A stretch of DNA of 64,000 bases. Origin: Actinophytocola xinjiangensis. GTDB taxonomy: Bacteria; Actinomycetota; Actinomycetes; Mycobacteriales; Pseudonocardiaceae. The stretch lies in assembly GCF_001921215.1 (NCBI RefSeq), contig NZ_MSIF01000011.1:1-64000 (forward strand), in the 5' to 3' direction. A program made the translations under genes and the position numbers. Each line of letters opens with the position of its first letter. The stretch's first letter is position 1. Below are positions 1 to 7,374 of this stretch, in pieces. The notes beneath the pieces are model-generated. The model did no database searches. It saw nothing but the letters and a program-made list of their open reading frames with translations, and had not been told where the DNA came from.

Positions 1-2
1 TG

Positions 3-716
3 CGCGGCGCGCGGCCGGCGATGCCCAGCCGCTCCGGCCCGCCGACGGCCGCCGGCCGCTGGTCGCTGGTCACCGCCCGCGAGACGGATCCGACGCGCCG
101 CGCGCACGCCCGCGCCGAGTCGTTCCTGGAGCGCCACGGCGTGCTGACCAGGGGCGCGTTGGACACCGAGCGGGTCAGCGGCGGGTTCAGCGGGGTGTAC
201 AAGGTGCTGCGGGCGATGGAGGAGTCCGGCCAGATCGTGCGCGGGTACGTGGTGGAGGGGCTGGGGGCCGCCCAGTTCGCGGCCAGGGGCGCGGTCGACC
301 GGCTGCGCGCGCTGTCGCGGACCGACGGGGTCGCGCCGGGCGAGGAGATCGTCGCCAGGGTGCTGGCGGCGGCCGACCCGGCCCAGCCCTACGGCGCCGC
401 GCTGGACTGGCCGGCCCCGGTGGGCGACGGGAAGCACCGCCCGGGACGCAAGGCCGGTGCCCTGGCCGTGCTGGTCGACGGCCGGGCCACGCTCTACGTC
501 GAACGCGGCGGCCGGTCGCTGCTGTCGTTCACCGACGACGAGCCGACGTTGCGGCTGGCCGCCGAGGCGCTGTCCCTGGCGGTCCGCGAGGGCTGGCTCG
601 GTCAGCTCGCCGTCCAGCGCGCCGACGGCGAGACCGCGCTGACGTCGAACCTCGCCGCCATCCTGCGCGACGCCGGCTTCCGCGCCACCCCGAAGGGCCT
701 GCGTCTGCGCGCCTGA
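3..716 (+). CDS. lhr: Lhr-type ATP-dependent helicase, C-terminal part (5' truncated by window edge)
   Basis: The frame is open from the first bases of the window with no stop, so this is the 3' end of a longer gene; the ATG at 21 is internal. The roughly 237 visible residues resemble the C-terminal region of large Lhr helicases of Actinobacteria (about 1,500 residues): a winged-helix-like stretch (FLERHGVLTRGAL, then YKVLRAMEESGQIVRGYVVEGLGAAQFA) followed by the terminal domain ending KGLRLRA. Lhr proteins are superfamily 2 3'-5' helicases linked to DNA repair, but the helicase motor itself lies outside the window, so assignment rests only on the C-terminal domains. The neighbouring VOC gene is convergent and begins its stop codon 2 bp downstream. 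Confidence 0.75.
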   Translation, partial: RGARPAMPSRSGPPTAAGRWSLVTARETDPTRRAHARAESFLERHGVLTRGALDTERVSGGFSGVYKVLRAMEESGQIVRGYVVEGLGAAQFAARGAVDRLRALSRTDGVAPGEEIVARVLAAADPAQPYGAALDWPAPVGDGKHRPGRKAGALAVLVDGRATLYVERGGRSLLSFTDDEPTLRLAAEALSLAVREGWLGQLAVQRADGETALTSNLAAILRDAGFRATPKGLRLRA

Positions 717-717
717 G

Positions 718-1440
718 TCAGCGGGGGGTGAGCACGCAGAACTCGTTGCCCTCCGGGTCGGTGAGGGTGCGCCAGGGGTGGGGTCCCGGTTCGGCCGGGG
801 TCGCGCCCAGGGCCGTGAAGCGCTCGACCTCGGCGGCGATCGAACCACCGGGGGTCGGCGCGACGTCGAGGTGGACACGGTTCTTGCCCACGCGCGGGTC
901 GGTGCCGCGCAGGAACTCCAGCCACGGGCCACGGCCGTCCGGGGCGCGCAGCGAGGTCAGCGCGCCGTCGGTGCGCACCACCGGCCAGCCGGTGGCCGCC
1001 GACCAGAACTCGGCCAGGGCCGGCGGGTCGGCGGTGTCGACGACGACCGCGGCGACCGCGCCGGCGCGGTGGTACTCGGGGCGGGAGTCCAGCACGCAGA
1101 ACTCGTTGCCCTCCGGGTCGGCCAGCACGAACCACGGCACGTTGCCCTGGCCGATGTCGACCCGGGTCGCGCCGAGGGACAGCGCCCGGTCGAGGGTGGC
1201 CATCTGTTCGTCGGCCGAGCCGCTGGCCAGGTCTAGGTGCAGGCGGTTCTTGACCGTCCTGGCCTCCGGGACCGGCACGAACACCAGGTCCCATCCGCAG
1301 CCGTCCTCCGGCGGGGGCACCACGTCGACCTCGCCGGTGGGCTGCTGGTCCATCGGCCAGCCGAGCAGTTCGTGCCAGAAGCCGGCGATCGCGCGCGGAT
1401 CGCCGGAGTCGACGACCACATTGATCAGTCGCGTGGACAT
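718..1440 (-). CDS. VOC superfamily protein with two glyoxalase-like domains
   Basis: This 240-residue protein has two tandem vicinal-oxygen-chelate halves, about residues 1-120 and 125-240. Each half ends in the same block (DPEGNEFCVL), typical of the glyoxalase/bleomycin-resistance/dioxygenase fold. Such proteins bind metals or small molecules, and many actinobacterial members have no known substrate. The gene runs opposite to the helicase and in the same direction as the MDMPI gene, 40 bp downstream of the latter's stop, so it could be read through from that operon. A 31-bp exact DNA repeat (731-761 and 1091-1121) encodes the repeated block, pointing to an internal duplication. Substrate cannot be inferred. 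Confidence 0.85.
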   Translation of the reverse strand: MSTRLINVVVDSGDPRAIAGFWHELLGWPMDQQPTGEVDVVPPPEDGCGWDLVFVPVPEARTVKNRLHLDLASGSADEQMATLDRALSLGATRVDIGQGNVPWFVLADPEGNEFCVLDSRPEYHRAGAVAAVVVDTADPPALAEFWSAATGWPVVRTDGALTSLRAPDGRGPWLEFLRGTDPRVGKNRVHLDVAPTPGGSIAAEVERFTALGATPAEPGPHPWRTLTDPEGNEFCVLTPR

Positions 1441-1480
1441 GATCCAACGCTAACCGACGACCCCGACAGTTCCGAGCGAC

Positions 1481-2251
1481 TCAGTGGGTGGCCAGGCGCA
1501 GCAGGTGCCACAGCTGCGCGATGCCGGCCCGGTCACCGGCCGGGGTGACCGTGCGGATCGGGCGCCGGCCCCACAGCCACAGGTACATCCCGGTCGGGTC
1601 GGTGGTCACGCTGGCGTCGACGCCGTCGATCTCGTCCTCGCCGGCCCGCCACGCCGAGGTGCCGGTCGCGGTCATGCTCGCGATCCAGCGCCGCCGCCCG
1701 GCGAGCACGGCGACCTGGCCGTGCCACGAGTTCGTCACGCCGAGCACGCCGAGGCGGTGGGTGAACCACAGCGTCAGCGCCTCGTCGACCCCGTCCAGTG
1801 CCACGTCGGCGCCGATGCCGCCGACGGTCATGCCGGCCGCCGCCTGCTGCACGTCGATGCGGTGCACGGTGCTCTCGTGGGCGAGCCGGCGGTACCAGAA
1901 CCCGTAGGTCTGGTGCAGCGGCCACCAGGTGGTACAGCCCTCCTCCGGGTCGTGCGCCGCCAGCTCCGTGAGGACCGCGCGGTGGCCGGTACGCAGGTAG
2001 TCCTCCAGCGACTCGCCGTCCTCGGGGGCCCGCTGCCAGCGGGTCGGCCGGCGTCCGCCGGCGTGCAGCCACGCCACGACCATCCGGTACACGCTGCCGA
2101 CGTGGCGGACCGTGCCGCCCAGTGTCATCCCCGGCGCGTTCGGCACCGCCAGCCCCGGGTCGGCGCCGCGTGCCGAGGACGCCAGCAGCTCCCCCTCCGC
2201 GTCGAGCACCTCGAGCAGGCGGCCGTAGTCGGCCAGCGCCCGTGCGGTCAT
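1481..2251 (-). CDS. Maleylpyruvate isomerase (MDMPI) family mycothiol-dependent protein
   Basis: The 256-residue product begins MTARALADYGRLLEVLD and carries the MDMPI N-terminal four-helix (DinB-like) domain, including the HESTVHRIDVQ block in which histidines and acidic residues bind metal in this family. The C-terminal half (GRRRWIASM...TGMYLWLWGRRP) is the usual MDMPI C-terminal domain. Family members use mycothiol as cofactor, but most paralogues have no known substrate. The ATG at 2251 was chosen because it overlaps the TGA of the upstream HEPN gene in an ATGA configuration, implying translational coupling. The reading frame stays open farther upstream but only as a shadow of that gene. 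Confidence 0.85.
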   Translation of the reverse strand: MTARALADYGRLLEVLDAEGELLASSARGADPGLAVPNAPGMTLGGTVRHVGSVYRMVVAWLHAGGRRPTRWQRAPEDGESLEDYLRTGHRAVLTELAAHDPEEGCTTWWPLHQTYGFWYRRLAHESTVHRIDVQQAAAGMTVGGIGADVALDGVDEALTLWFTHRLGVLGVTNSWHGQVAVLAGRRRWIASMTATGTSAWRAGEDEIDGVDASVTTDPTGMYLWLWGRRPIRTVTPAGDRAGIAQLWHLLRLATH

Positions 2252-2670
2252 CGTGAACCGTGGACGGCGCGCTCGACCAGCTCGACGAACTGTCCGGCCT
2301 GGCGCACCAGGTCGTCGGCGGAGCGGTCGGTGACCGCGCGGGTGATGCCGGCCTGCACGGAGGCGCGGGTGGCCGAGCAGGACGCGAAGAACGCGGCCCA
2401 CTCCCGCATCTCCGGGGCGACCGAGGCGAGCAGGGTCCACACGCTCATCGGCCGCGCGTTGGCCCGGTGCGGGCGGCCGCGCAGGGCGAGCAGGGCGGCG
2501 GCGGCACGCAGGGCGGCCAGGTAGGACGTGGCGAAGCGCTGGGCGGCGTCGCGGTCGACCTCGGCGTCGGCGAGGCCCCGTTGGGCCTGGGAGAGCAGGG
2601 TCAGCGCGGGCTCCGGCACGGTCGACAGGGGGTCCTGGGGGTGATCCCGATGGTCCAGCGTTGTGGTCAC
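2248..2670 (-). CDS. SAV_6107-family HEPN domain protein
   Basis: This 140-residue, largely helical protein matches the actinobacterial SAV_6107-type HEPN family: LSQAQRGLADAE, an alanine-rich helix around LAALRAAAALLALRGRPHR, then SVWTLLASVAPEMREWAAFF and the SATRASVQAGITR segment. HEPN domains are often RNases or partners of nucleotidyltransferases. No clear R-x4-6-H RNase motif is visible near the C terminus, so a nuclease role is not supported by sequence. It is the first gene of a two-gene unit with the MDMPI gene (4-bp overlap). A perfect LexA-type palindrome lies about 110 bp upstream of its start, so DNA-damage induction is plausible. Confidence 0.8.
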   Translation of the reverse strand: MTTTLDHRDHPQDPLSTVPEPALTLLSQAQRGLADAEVDRDAAQRFATSYLAALRAAAALLALRGRPHRANARPMSVWTLLASVAPEMREWAAFFASCSATRASVQAGITRAVTDRSADDLVRQAGQFVELVERAVHGSR

Positions 2671-2899
2671 CTGACTCCTCCTCGCGGTCCAATGGCGTCA
2701 CCGAGCGTGACGACCTGCCGTGGGGAAGCCGGCGGCGCTCGGTGGCGAGGCGCTTCCCCCGCCCCACCACCGAGCATTGGTCGAACGTATGTTCGAGCCA
2801 GTTCGAGCTTAGCTCCGGGTCCTCCCGGACTCAACCTCGGCGGGGATTTACCGGGATTTTCGGCGGCGACCCGGCCCACATCTGTGCTGTCATGTGCCC
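2671..2899. promoter_or_regulatory. Divergent intergenic region between HEPN and YbaK-like genes
   Basis: About 230 bp separate the divergently transcribed HEPN and YbaK-like genes. The region holds a perfect SOS-type palindrome (2781-2796) plus an extra half-site GTTCGAGC at 2801-2808. No convincing open reading frame is present on either strand. It must contain promoters for both flanking genes; which one the palindrome controls cannot be decided from position alone, as it sits roughly midway. Confidence 0.6.
2781..2796. promoter_or_regulatory. LexA (SOS) box
   Basis: The sequence TCGAACGTATGTTCGA is a perfect palindrome matching TCGAAC-N4-GTTCGA, the LexA operator known from Mycobacterium, Streptomyces and Bacillus. 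It lies between divergent genes, about 110 bp from the HEPN start and 100 bp from the YbaK-like start. Perfect 16-bp matches are rare by chance even in GC-rich DNA, so LexA binding is likely; the regulated gene is inferred. Confidence 0.8.
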
Positions 2900-3421
2900 A
2901 TGACCTCTCTGGACCACCCCGCCATCAGCACGATCTCCGCCACCCTGCGCGAGGCGGGACTCATCGCCGCCGCCGACGGCATCCGTGTCCTCGACGACGA
3001 CGTGCGCACCGCGGCGACCGCGGCGGAGGCGGTCGGGGTGCCGGTCGGGGCGATCGCCAACAGCCTCGTGTTCCGCGCTACCGACGGTGACCGGGAGTTC
3101 CCGCTGCTGGCGTTGACCTCCGGCGCGCACCGCGCCGACACCGCGCTGCTGGCCGAGCTGGCCGGGGCGAGCACGGTCGGCCGCGCCGACCCGGCGTTCG
3201 TGCGCGAGCACACCGGACAGGCCATCGGCGGGGTCGCCCCGGTCGGCCACCCGCGCCCGATCCGCACCCTGGTCGACCGTGACCTGGAACGCCACGAGGT
3301 CGTGTGGGCCGCGGCCGGTCACCCGAAGGCGGTGTTTCCCACCACGTACGCCGACCTGGTGGCGCTGACGGGGGGCGTGCCGGCGGACGTCGCGGGCAAG
3401 GAGGAGAATCGCGTGTCGTGA
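2900..3421 (+). CDS. YbaK/EbsC-family aminoacyl-tRNA deacylase-like protein
   Basis: The 173-residue product has the YbaK/prolyl-tRNA synthetase-associated domain: an N-terminal helix, then GVPVGAIANSLVFRA, the FPLLALTSGAHRAD core and the GQAIGGVAPVGH segment that forms the editing pocket in YbaK/ProX proteins. Members hydrolyse mischarged aminoacyl-tRNA (for example Cys-tRNAPro) in the cytoplasm. An in-frame GTG lies two codons upstream at 2894; neither start has a good Shine-Dalgarno sequence. Its stop overlaps the GTG of the GNAT gene, so the two are probably co-translated. The exact tRNA substrate is unknown. Confidence 0.85.
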   Translation: MTSLDHPAISTISATLREAGLIAAADGIRVLDDDVRTAATAAEAVGVPVGAIANSLVFRATDGDREFPLLALTSGAHRADTALLAELAGASTVGRADPAFVREHTGQAIGGVAPVGHPRPIRTLVDRDLERHEVVWAAAGHPKAVFPTTYADLVALTGGVPADVAGKEENRVS

Positions 3422-3993
3422 CGGCGGTGCCACCTCGGGTCGAACGCTTCGTCGACCTCAGCCAGGACGACTTGCGGGCCCGGCTACCCGAGGCGTTGTC
3501 GCTCTACGTCACCGCCATGCGCTATCCGGCGGGCACCGCCGAGCAGCGCGCGCCGATGTGGCTGGCCCACATGCTGCGCGTCGGCTGGCGCTGTGTGGCC
3601 GCCCTCGACCAGAACGACACCATGATCGGCATCGCCTACGGGTACCGGGGCGCGGCCGGCCAGTGGTGGCACGAGCAGGTGCGCCGGGGCGTCGTCGAAC
3701 GCACCGGCGTCGAGGCGGCCAACCACTGGCTGGACGACTACTTCGAGCTGACCGAGGTCCACGTGCGGCCCACCGCCCAGGGCCGGGGCGTCGGCGAGGC
3801 GCTGCTGCGCCGCCTGCTGGCCAGGGTGCCGGCCGGCAAGGTGCTGCTGTCCACCCCGGAGGGCCCCTCGCGCGCCTGGCGCCTCTACCACCGCCTCGGC
3901 TTCGCCGACGTCCTGCGCGACTACCGGTTCACCGGCGACCCCCGGCCCTTCGGCGTCCTCGGGCGCACCCTGCCCCTCGACGAGGAGCGGTGA
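3418..3993 (+). CDS. GNAT-family N-acetyltransferase
   Basis: The 191-residue protein has a GNAT fold. The acetyl-CoA-binding motif is visible as VHVRPTAQGRGVGEALLRRLL (a Q/R-x-x-G-x-G/A type loop), followed by the C-terminal LSTPEGPSRAWRLYHRLGF block typical of the fold. The GTG start at 3418 overlaps the upstream TGA, suggesting coupling with the YbaK-like gene. By position upstream of lppM it corresponds to the Rv2170 acetyltransferase of M. tuberculosis, as I recall that gene order. The acceptor substrate cannot be read from the sequence. Confidence 0.85.
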   Translation: MTAVPPRVERFVDLSQDDLRARLPEALSLYVTAMRYPAGTAEQRAPMWLAHMLRVGWRCVAALDQNDTMIGIAYGYRGAAGQWWHEQVRRGVVERTGVEAANHWLDDYFELTEVHVRPTAQGRGVGEALLRRLLARVPAGKVLLSTPEGPSRAWRLYHRLGFADVLRDYRFTGDPRPFGVLGRTLPLDEER

Positions 3994-3997
3994 CGCC

Positions 3998-5650
3998 TCA
4001 GGCGAGGTGCTCGCGCAGCGTGTCCAGGCCCATCGGGCCCATCCGCAGCGCGCGCATGTGGAAGTCCTTGAGGTCGAAGCCGGGGCGGGCCCTGGCCTCG
4101 TCCCGCGCCGAGAGCCACAGCCGCTCGCCCAGCTTGTAGGCGGGGGCCTGGCCCGGCCAGCCGAGGTAGCGGTCGATCTCGTCGCGGACCAGGGCGTGCT
4201 CGGTGATGGTGCGGGTCAGCATGAACTCCAGGCCCAGCTCGGGGGTCCAGCGCTCGCCCTCGTGGAAGCCGGTGCCGCGCGGGATCTCCAGCTTGAGGTG
4301 CATGCCGATGTCGATGATCACCCGCGCCGCGCGGTAGAGGTTCTCGTTGAGCATGCCGAGCAGGTTGCCGTCGTCGGACAGGTAGCCGTACTCGCGCATC
4401 AGCCGCTCCGCGTACAGCGCCCAGCCCTCGCCGTAGGCGGGCACCCAGGCCAGCATCCGCTGGAACCGGTTGAGCCGGTCGGCGCTGTACTGCGCGGTCG
4501 CGATCTGCAGGTGGTGGCCGGGCACGCCCTCGTGGTAGACGGTGCTGACCTCGCGCCAGGTGGAGAACTCGTCCTTGTCCGGCGGCAGCGACCACCACAT
4601 CGCTCCCGGCCGGCCGAAGTCCTCCGACGGCTGGGTGTAGTAGGCGCCGGTGCCGCCGCCGGGCGGCGCGATCCGGCAGTCCAGGCGCATGATCGGGTCC
4701 GGGATCTCGAAGTGCGTGCCGCGCAGGTCGGCCAGCGCCCCGTCGGACAGCTCCTGCATCCACTCGCGGAACGCGGCGCGGCCGGCGACCCGGTAGCGCG
4801 GGTCGCCGTCCAGCACGTGCGCGGCCTCGGGGATCGACGCGCCGTGCCGGATCCGGTGCGCCACCTCCTTCATCTCGGCCTCGATCCGCAGGAACTCCGC
4901 CCAGCCCCACTCGTAGGACTCCCGCAGGTCGACCCGCGCGCCGAGGTAGCGCCGCGAGAACAGGCCGTAGACCTCCTCGCCGACGGCGTCCTCGGCCGGC
5001 GCCTTGGCCAGCAGTTCCTCGGTGAGGAACACCGCGAGGTCGCCGTAGGCCTGGTTGGCTGCCTCCGCGCCGGCCGCCAGCTCACCGCGCAGCGACTCCG
5101 GGCCGTCCTCGACGAACGAGGTGAAGAACGACGGCTGCGCGCCGAGGCCGATCCAGGTCGAGCACTGCTCGGCGACGATCCTGACCTGGCGGGCGGCGGC
5201 GACCCTGCCGCTGGCCGCGGCGTGCCGCAGGCCGTCGCGGTAGCTGGCCATCGCGGCCGGCAGCGCCGCGAGCCGGCGGGCGATGGTGTGCCAGGCCTCG
5301 TCGGAGTCGGTCGGCATCAGGTCGAAGGTCTGCCGGATCTCCTGCGCGGGGCTGGCGATCACGTTCAGGTCGCCGGTCAGCAGACCGGCCTCGTACACCT
5401 CGATCTCCACCCCGAGCCGCTCGGTGAACACCGACTTCGCGACGCGTTCCCCGTCGTCGGCCGGCTCCAGCGCGGACACCTCGCGCAGGGCACCGGCCAT
5501 CAGCGCGGTGCGCGCCGCCCGCCCCGACTCGGACAGGTCGGGCAACTGGTCGTCGTAGTCGGTGACGCCCAGCGCGGTGGCGTCCAGCGGCTCCAGCCGC
5601 AGATAACTGTCCACATAGGAGTCGCAGGCGCGGTGTACCGGGGTGTGCAT
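3998..5650 (-). CDS. DUF885-domain protein (predicted M32-like metallopeptidase fold)
   Basis: The 550-residue protein belongs to the DUF885 family, in which a zinc-peptidase-like motif is seen. Here the segment TVYHEGVPGHHLQIA contains an HEGxPGHH motif expected to bind metal, followed by a downstream helix with EGWALYAERLM supplying the further acidic ligand. The ATG at 5650 (MHTPVHRACDSYVDSY) was chosen because the frame farther upstream runs over the divergent lppM start. No signal peptide is apparent, so it is probably cytoplasmic. It stands alone, convergent with the GNAT gene and divergent from lppM by 33 bp. The physiological substrate is unknown. Confidence 0.85.
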   Translation of the reverse strand: MHTPVHRACDSYVDSYLRLEPLDATALGVTDYDDQLPDLSESGRAARTALMAGALREVSALEPADDGERVAKSVFTERLGVEIEVYEAGLLTGDLNVIASPAQEIRQTFDLMPTDSDEAWHTIARRLAALPAAMASYRDGLRHAAASGRVAAARQVRIVAEQCSTWIGLGAQPSFFTSFVEDGPESLRGELAAGAEAANQAYGDLAVFLTEELLAKAPAEDAVGEEVYGLFSRRYLGARVDLRESYEWGWAEFLRIEAEMKEVAHRIRHGASIPEAAHVLDGDPRYRVAGRAAFREWMQELSDGALADLRGTHFEIPDPIMRLDCRIAPPGGGTGAYYTQPSEDFGRPGAMWWSLPPDKDEFSTWREVSTVYHEGVPGHHLQIATAQYSADRLNRFQRMLAWVPAYGEGWALYAERLMREYGYLSDDGNLLGMLNENLYRAARVIIDIGMHLKLEIPRGTGFHEGERWTPELGLEFMLTRTITEHALVRDEIDRYLGWPGQAPAYKLGERLWLSARDEARARPGFDLKDFHMRALRMGPMGLDTLREHLA

Positions 5651-5683
5651 GGTTCGGACGCTACCCCCTGGCAGGATGTCCCG

Positions 5684-6379
5684 GTGCACAACGCCGGTCG
5701 ACACCGTCTCCGTCGAGTGATCGGGCTCGTTGTCCTGTTCGGGGTCCTGACCGTGTCACTCACCGGCTGCCTGCGACTGCACGCCGCTCTGGCCGTCTCC
5801 CAGGACGACCTGATCAGCGGTGAGATCGTGGTCGCGGCCCTGCCGTCCGGCCCGGAGGACAAGGGACCGGAGCTGACGATCCGGCCGGAGCTGACCGATC
5901 GGGTGAGCACCGAGCCCTACTCCGCCGACGGCTACGTCGGCCAGAAGGTCACCTTCGACAACCTGCGCTTCGCCGACTTCAGCCTGCTGACCGAGACCAT
6001 CTCCACCGCCAAGCAGTACCGGATGTCCTTCCGCCGCTCCGGCGGGCTGGTGTCGCTGGCCGGCTCGATCGACCTCACCCGGGTGCCGGCCGACCGCGCC
6101 GACGTGCAGGTCAAGATCGCCCTGCCGGGCGGGGTCTCCCGCACCAACGGCGACAACACCGACGGCACGATCACCTGGACGCCCAAGCCGGGCGCGGTCA
6201 CCGAGTTCAGCGCCACCACCCAGTACAGCGGCGAGGAGGGCCTGAGCTGGGCCCAGTGGGTCGCGGCCGTCGGCGGCGGCGCGGTGGTCGTCGCCCTGCT
6301 CGTGGTGCTGCTGGCGCTGTTCACCCACCGCCGCACGCTGCGCGCCGAACGTCTCCAGGCCGCCGCCGCCAGGCGTTAG
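5684..6379 (+). CDS. lppM: LppM-family lipoprotein
   Basis: The 231-residue product has an N-terminal hydrophobic signal ending in a lipobox (LTVSLTGC), then a roughly 155-residue extracytoplasmic LppM domain (DUF3153), and a C-terminal transmembrane helix (WVAAVGGGAVVVALLVVLLA) followed by a basic cytoplasmic tail (HRRTLRAERLQ). LppM in M. tuberculosis (Rv2171) is an envelope lipoprotein affecting macrophage entry and shares this anchor arrangement. The GTG at 5684 is used; the long frame extending upstream is only antisense to the DUF885 gene. Its stop codon overlaps that of the convergent metF gene by 2 bases within a 4-bp overlap. Confidence 0.85.
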   Translation: MHNAGRHRLRRVIGLVVLFGVLTVSLTGCLRLHAALAVSQDDLISGEIVVAALPSGPEDKGPELTIRPELTDRVSTEPYSADGYVGQKVTFDNLRFADFSLLTETISTAKQYRMSFRRSGGLVSLAGSIDLTRVPADRADVQVKIALPGGVSRTNGDNTDGTITWTPKPGAVTEFSATTQYSGEEGLSWAQWVAAVGGGAVVVALLVVLLALFTHRRTLRAERLQAAAARR

Positions 6380-7278
6380 CCGACGGCGCTGGCCGGCGGG
6401 GCGCTGGGCACCAGGCCGAGCCGGTCGACCATCTCCTTGGTCGCCTTCGCCCGGTTGAACGTGTAGAAGTGCAGGCCGGGCACGCCCTCGGCGAGCAGCC
6501 GCTCGGACACCTCGGCGGTCACGTCCATGCCCATGGCGCGGAACGCGGCCGGGTCGTCGGCCAGCGGCTCCAGCCGGTCGGCGATCGAGGCCGGCACCGG
6601 CGCACCGGACAGCTCCACCGTCTTGGACAGGATCTTCGGCGTGGTCAGCGGCATCACACCGGGCAGCAGCAGCGCGTCACAACCGCGCGCGGCGACCCGG
6701 TCCCGCATCCGCAGGAAGTCCTCGGCCTCGAAGAACAGCTGGGCGATCGCGAAGTCGGCGCCGGCGGCCAGCTTGCGCACCAGGTACTCGGTGTCGGTGT
6801 CCAGGTCCGCCGAGCGCGGGTGGCCGTAGGGGAAGGCCGAGACGCCGACGCAGAAGTCCCCCAGCTCACGCACCAGGCGCACCAGGTCCTCGGCGTACTC
6901 CAAGCCCTCCGGGTGCCTGACCCACTCGCCCATCACGTCGCCCGGCGGGTCGCCGCGCAGCGCCAGCACGTTGCGAATACCCAGCGAGGCGTACCAGCCG
7001 ATCACGTTGCGCAGTTCGGCGACCGAGTGGTCGACGGCGGTCAGATGGGCCATCGAGACCAGCGTCGTCTCCTTGACCACACGGCCGGTCGTGCGGATCG
7101 TGCGGTCCCGGTTGGAACCGCCGGCGCCGTAGGTCACCGAGACGAAGGCCGGGTCCAGACCCTCCAGCGAGCGGATGGCGTTCCACAGTCGCCGCTCGTC
7201 CGCGTCGTCGCGTGGGGGCATGAACTCGACGGAGAACACCGGTCGGTCACCCGGGATCCGCTCCACCACCGAAGTCAT
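6376..7278 (-). CDS. metF: Methylenetetrahydrofolate reductase
   Basis: This 300-residue FAD enzyme reduces 5,10-methylene-tetrahydrofolate to 5-methyl-tetrahydrofolate for methionine synthesis. The family core is clear: FSVEFMPPRDD near the N terminus (E involved in catalysis), FVSVTYGAGGSNRDRT, NVLALRGDPPGD for folate/FAD binding, and IAQLFFEAEDFLRMRD. Length fits bacterial MetF. The gene is transcribed away from the carotenoid cluster; a 6-7-6 palindrome lies just upstream of its start. It is tail-to-tail with lppM, sharing the terminal bases. Confidence 0.92.
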   Translation of the reverse strand: MTSVVERIPGDRPVFSVEFMPPRDDADERRLWNAIRSLEGLDPAFVSVTYGAGGSNRDRTIRTTGRVVKETTLVSMAHLTAVDHSVAELRNVIGWYASLGIRNVLALRGDPPGDVMGEWVRHPEGLEYAEDLVRLVRELGDFCVGVSAFPYGHPRSADLDTDTEYLVRKLAAGADFAIAQLFFEAEDFLRMRDRVAARGCDALLLPGVMPLTTPKILSKTVELSGAPVPASIADRLEPLADDPAAFRAMGMDVTAEVSERLLAEGVPGLHFYTFNRAKATKEMVDRLGLVPSAPPASAVG

Positions 7279-7294
7279 GAACCCAGGGTAGTGA

Positions 7295-7313
7295 GGTCAC
7301 GTGAGGTGTGACC
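7295..7313. promoter_or_regulatory. Candidate operator palindrome between metF and the prenyl synthase gene
   Basis: GGTCAC-N7-GTGACC is a perfect 6-bp inverted repeat in the 96-bp divergent interval between metF and the carotenoid cluster, 17 bp upstream of the metF start. The sequence GTGAGGT is also repeated directly across the site. Its form suits a dimeric repressor, but no regulator can be named. Confidence 0.4.
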
Positions 7314-7374
7314 AGGATCCCGACCGAGGCCCAGTGGACCCCCGCTGGTATGCCGGTGGGGACGACCCCGCACC

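Noticed and set aside
2667-2879. 70-codon minus-strand frame in the HEPN upstream region
   Set aside because: Pro/Gly/Arg-rich without family similarity, and it covers the SOS box, so it is more likely regulatory DNA.
4007-5683. Very long plus-strand reading frame running into lppM
   Set aside because: It is antisense to the DUF885 gene, has low-complexity Arg/Gly/Val/Gln composition, and only its last 231 codons match a known family (LppM).
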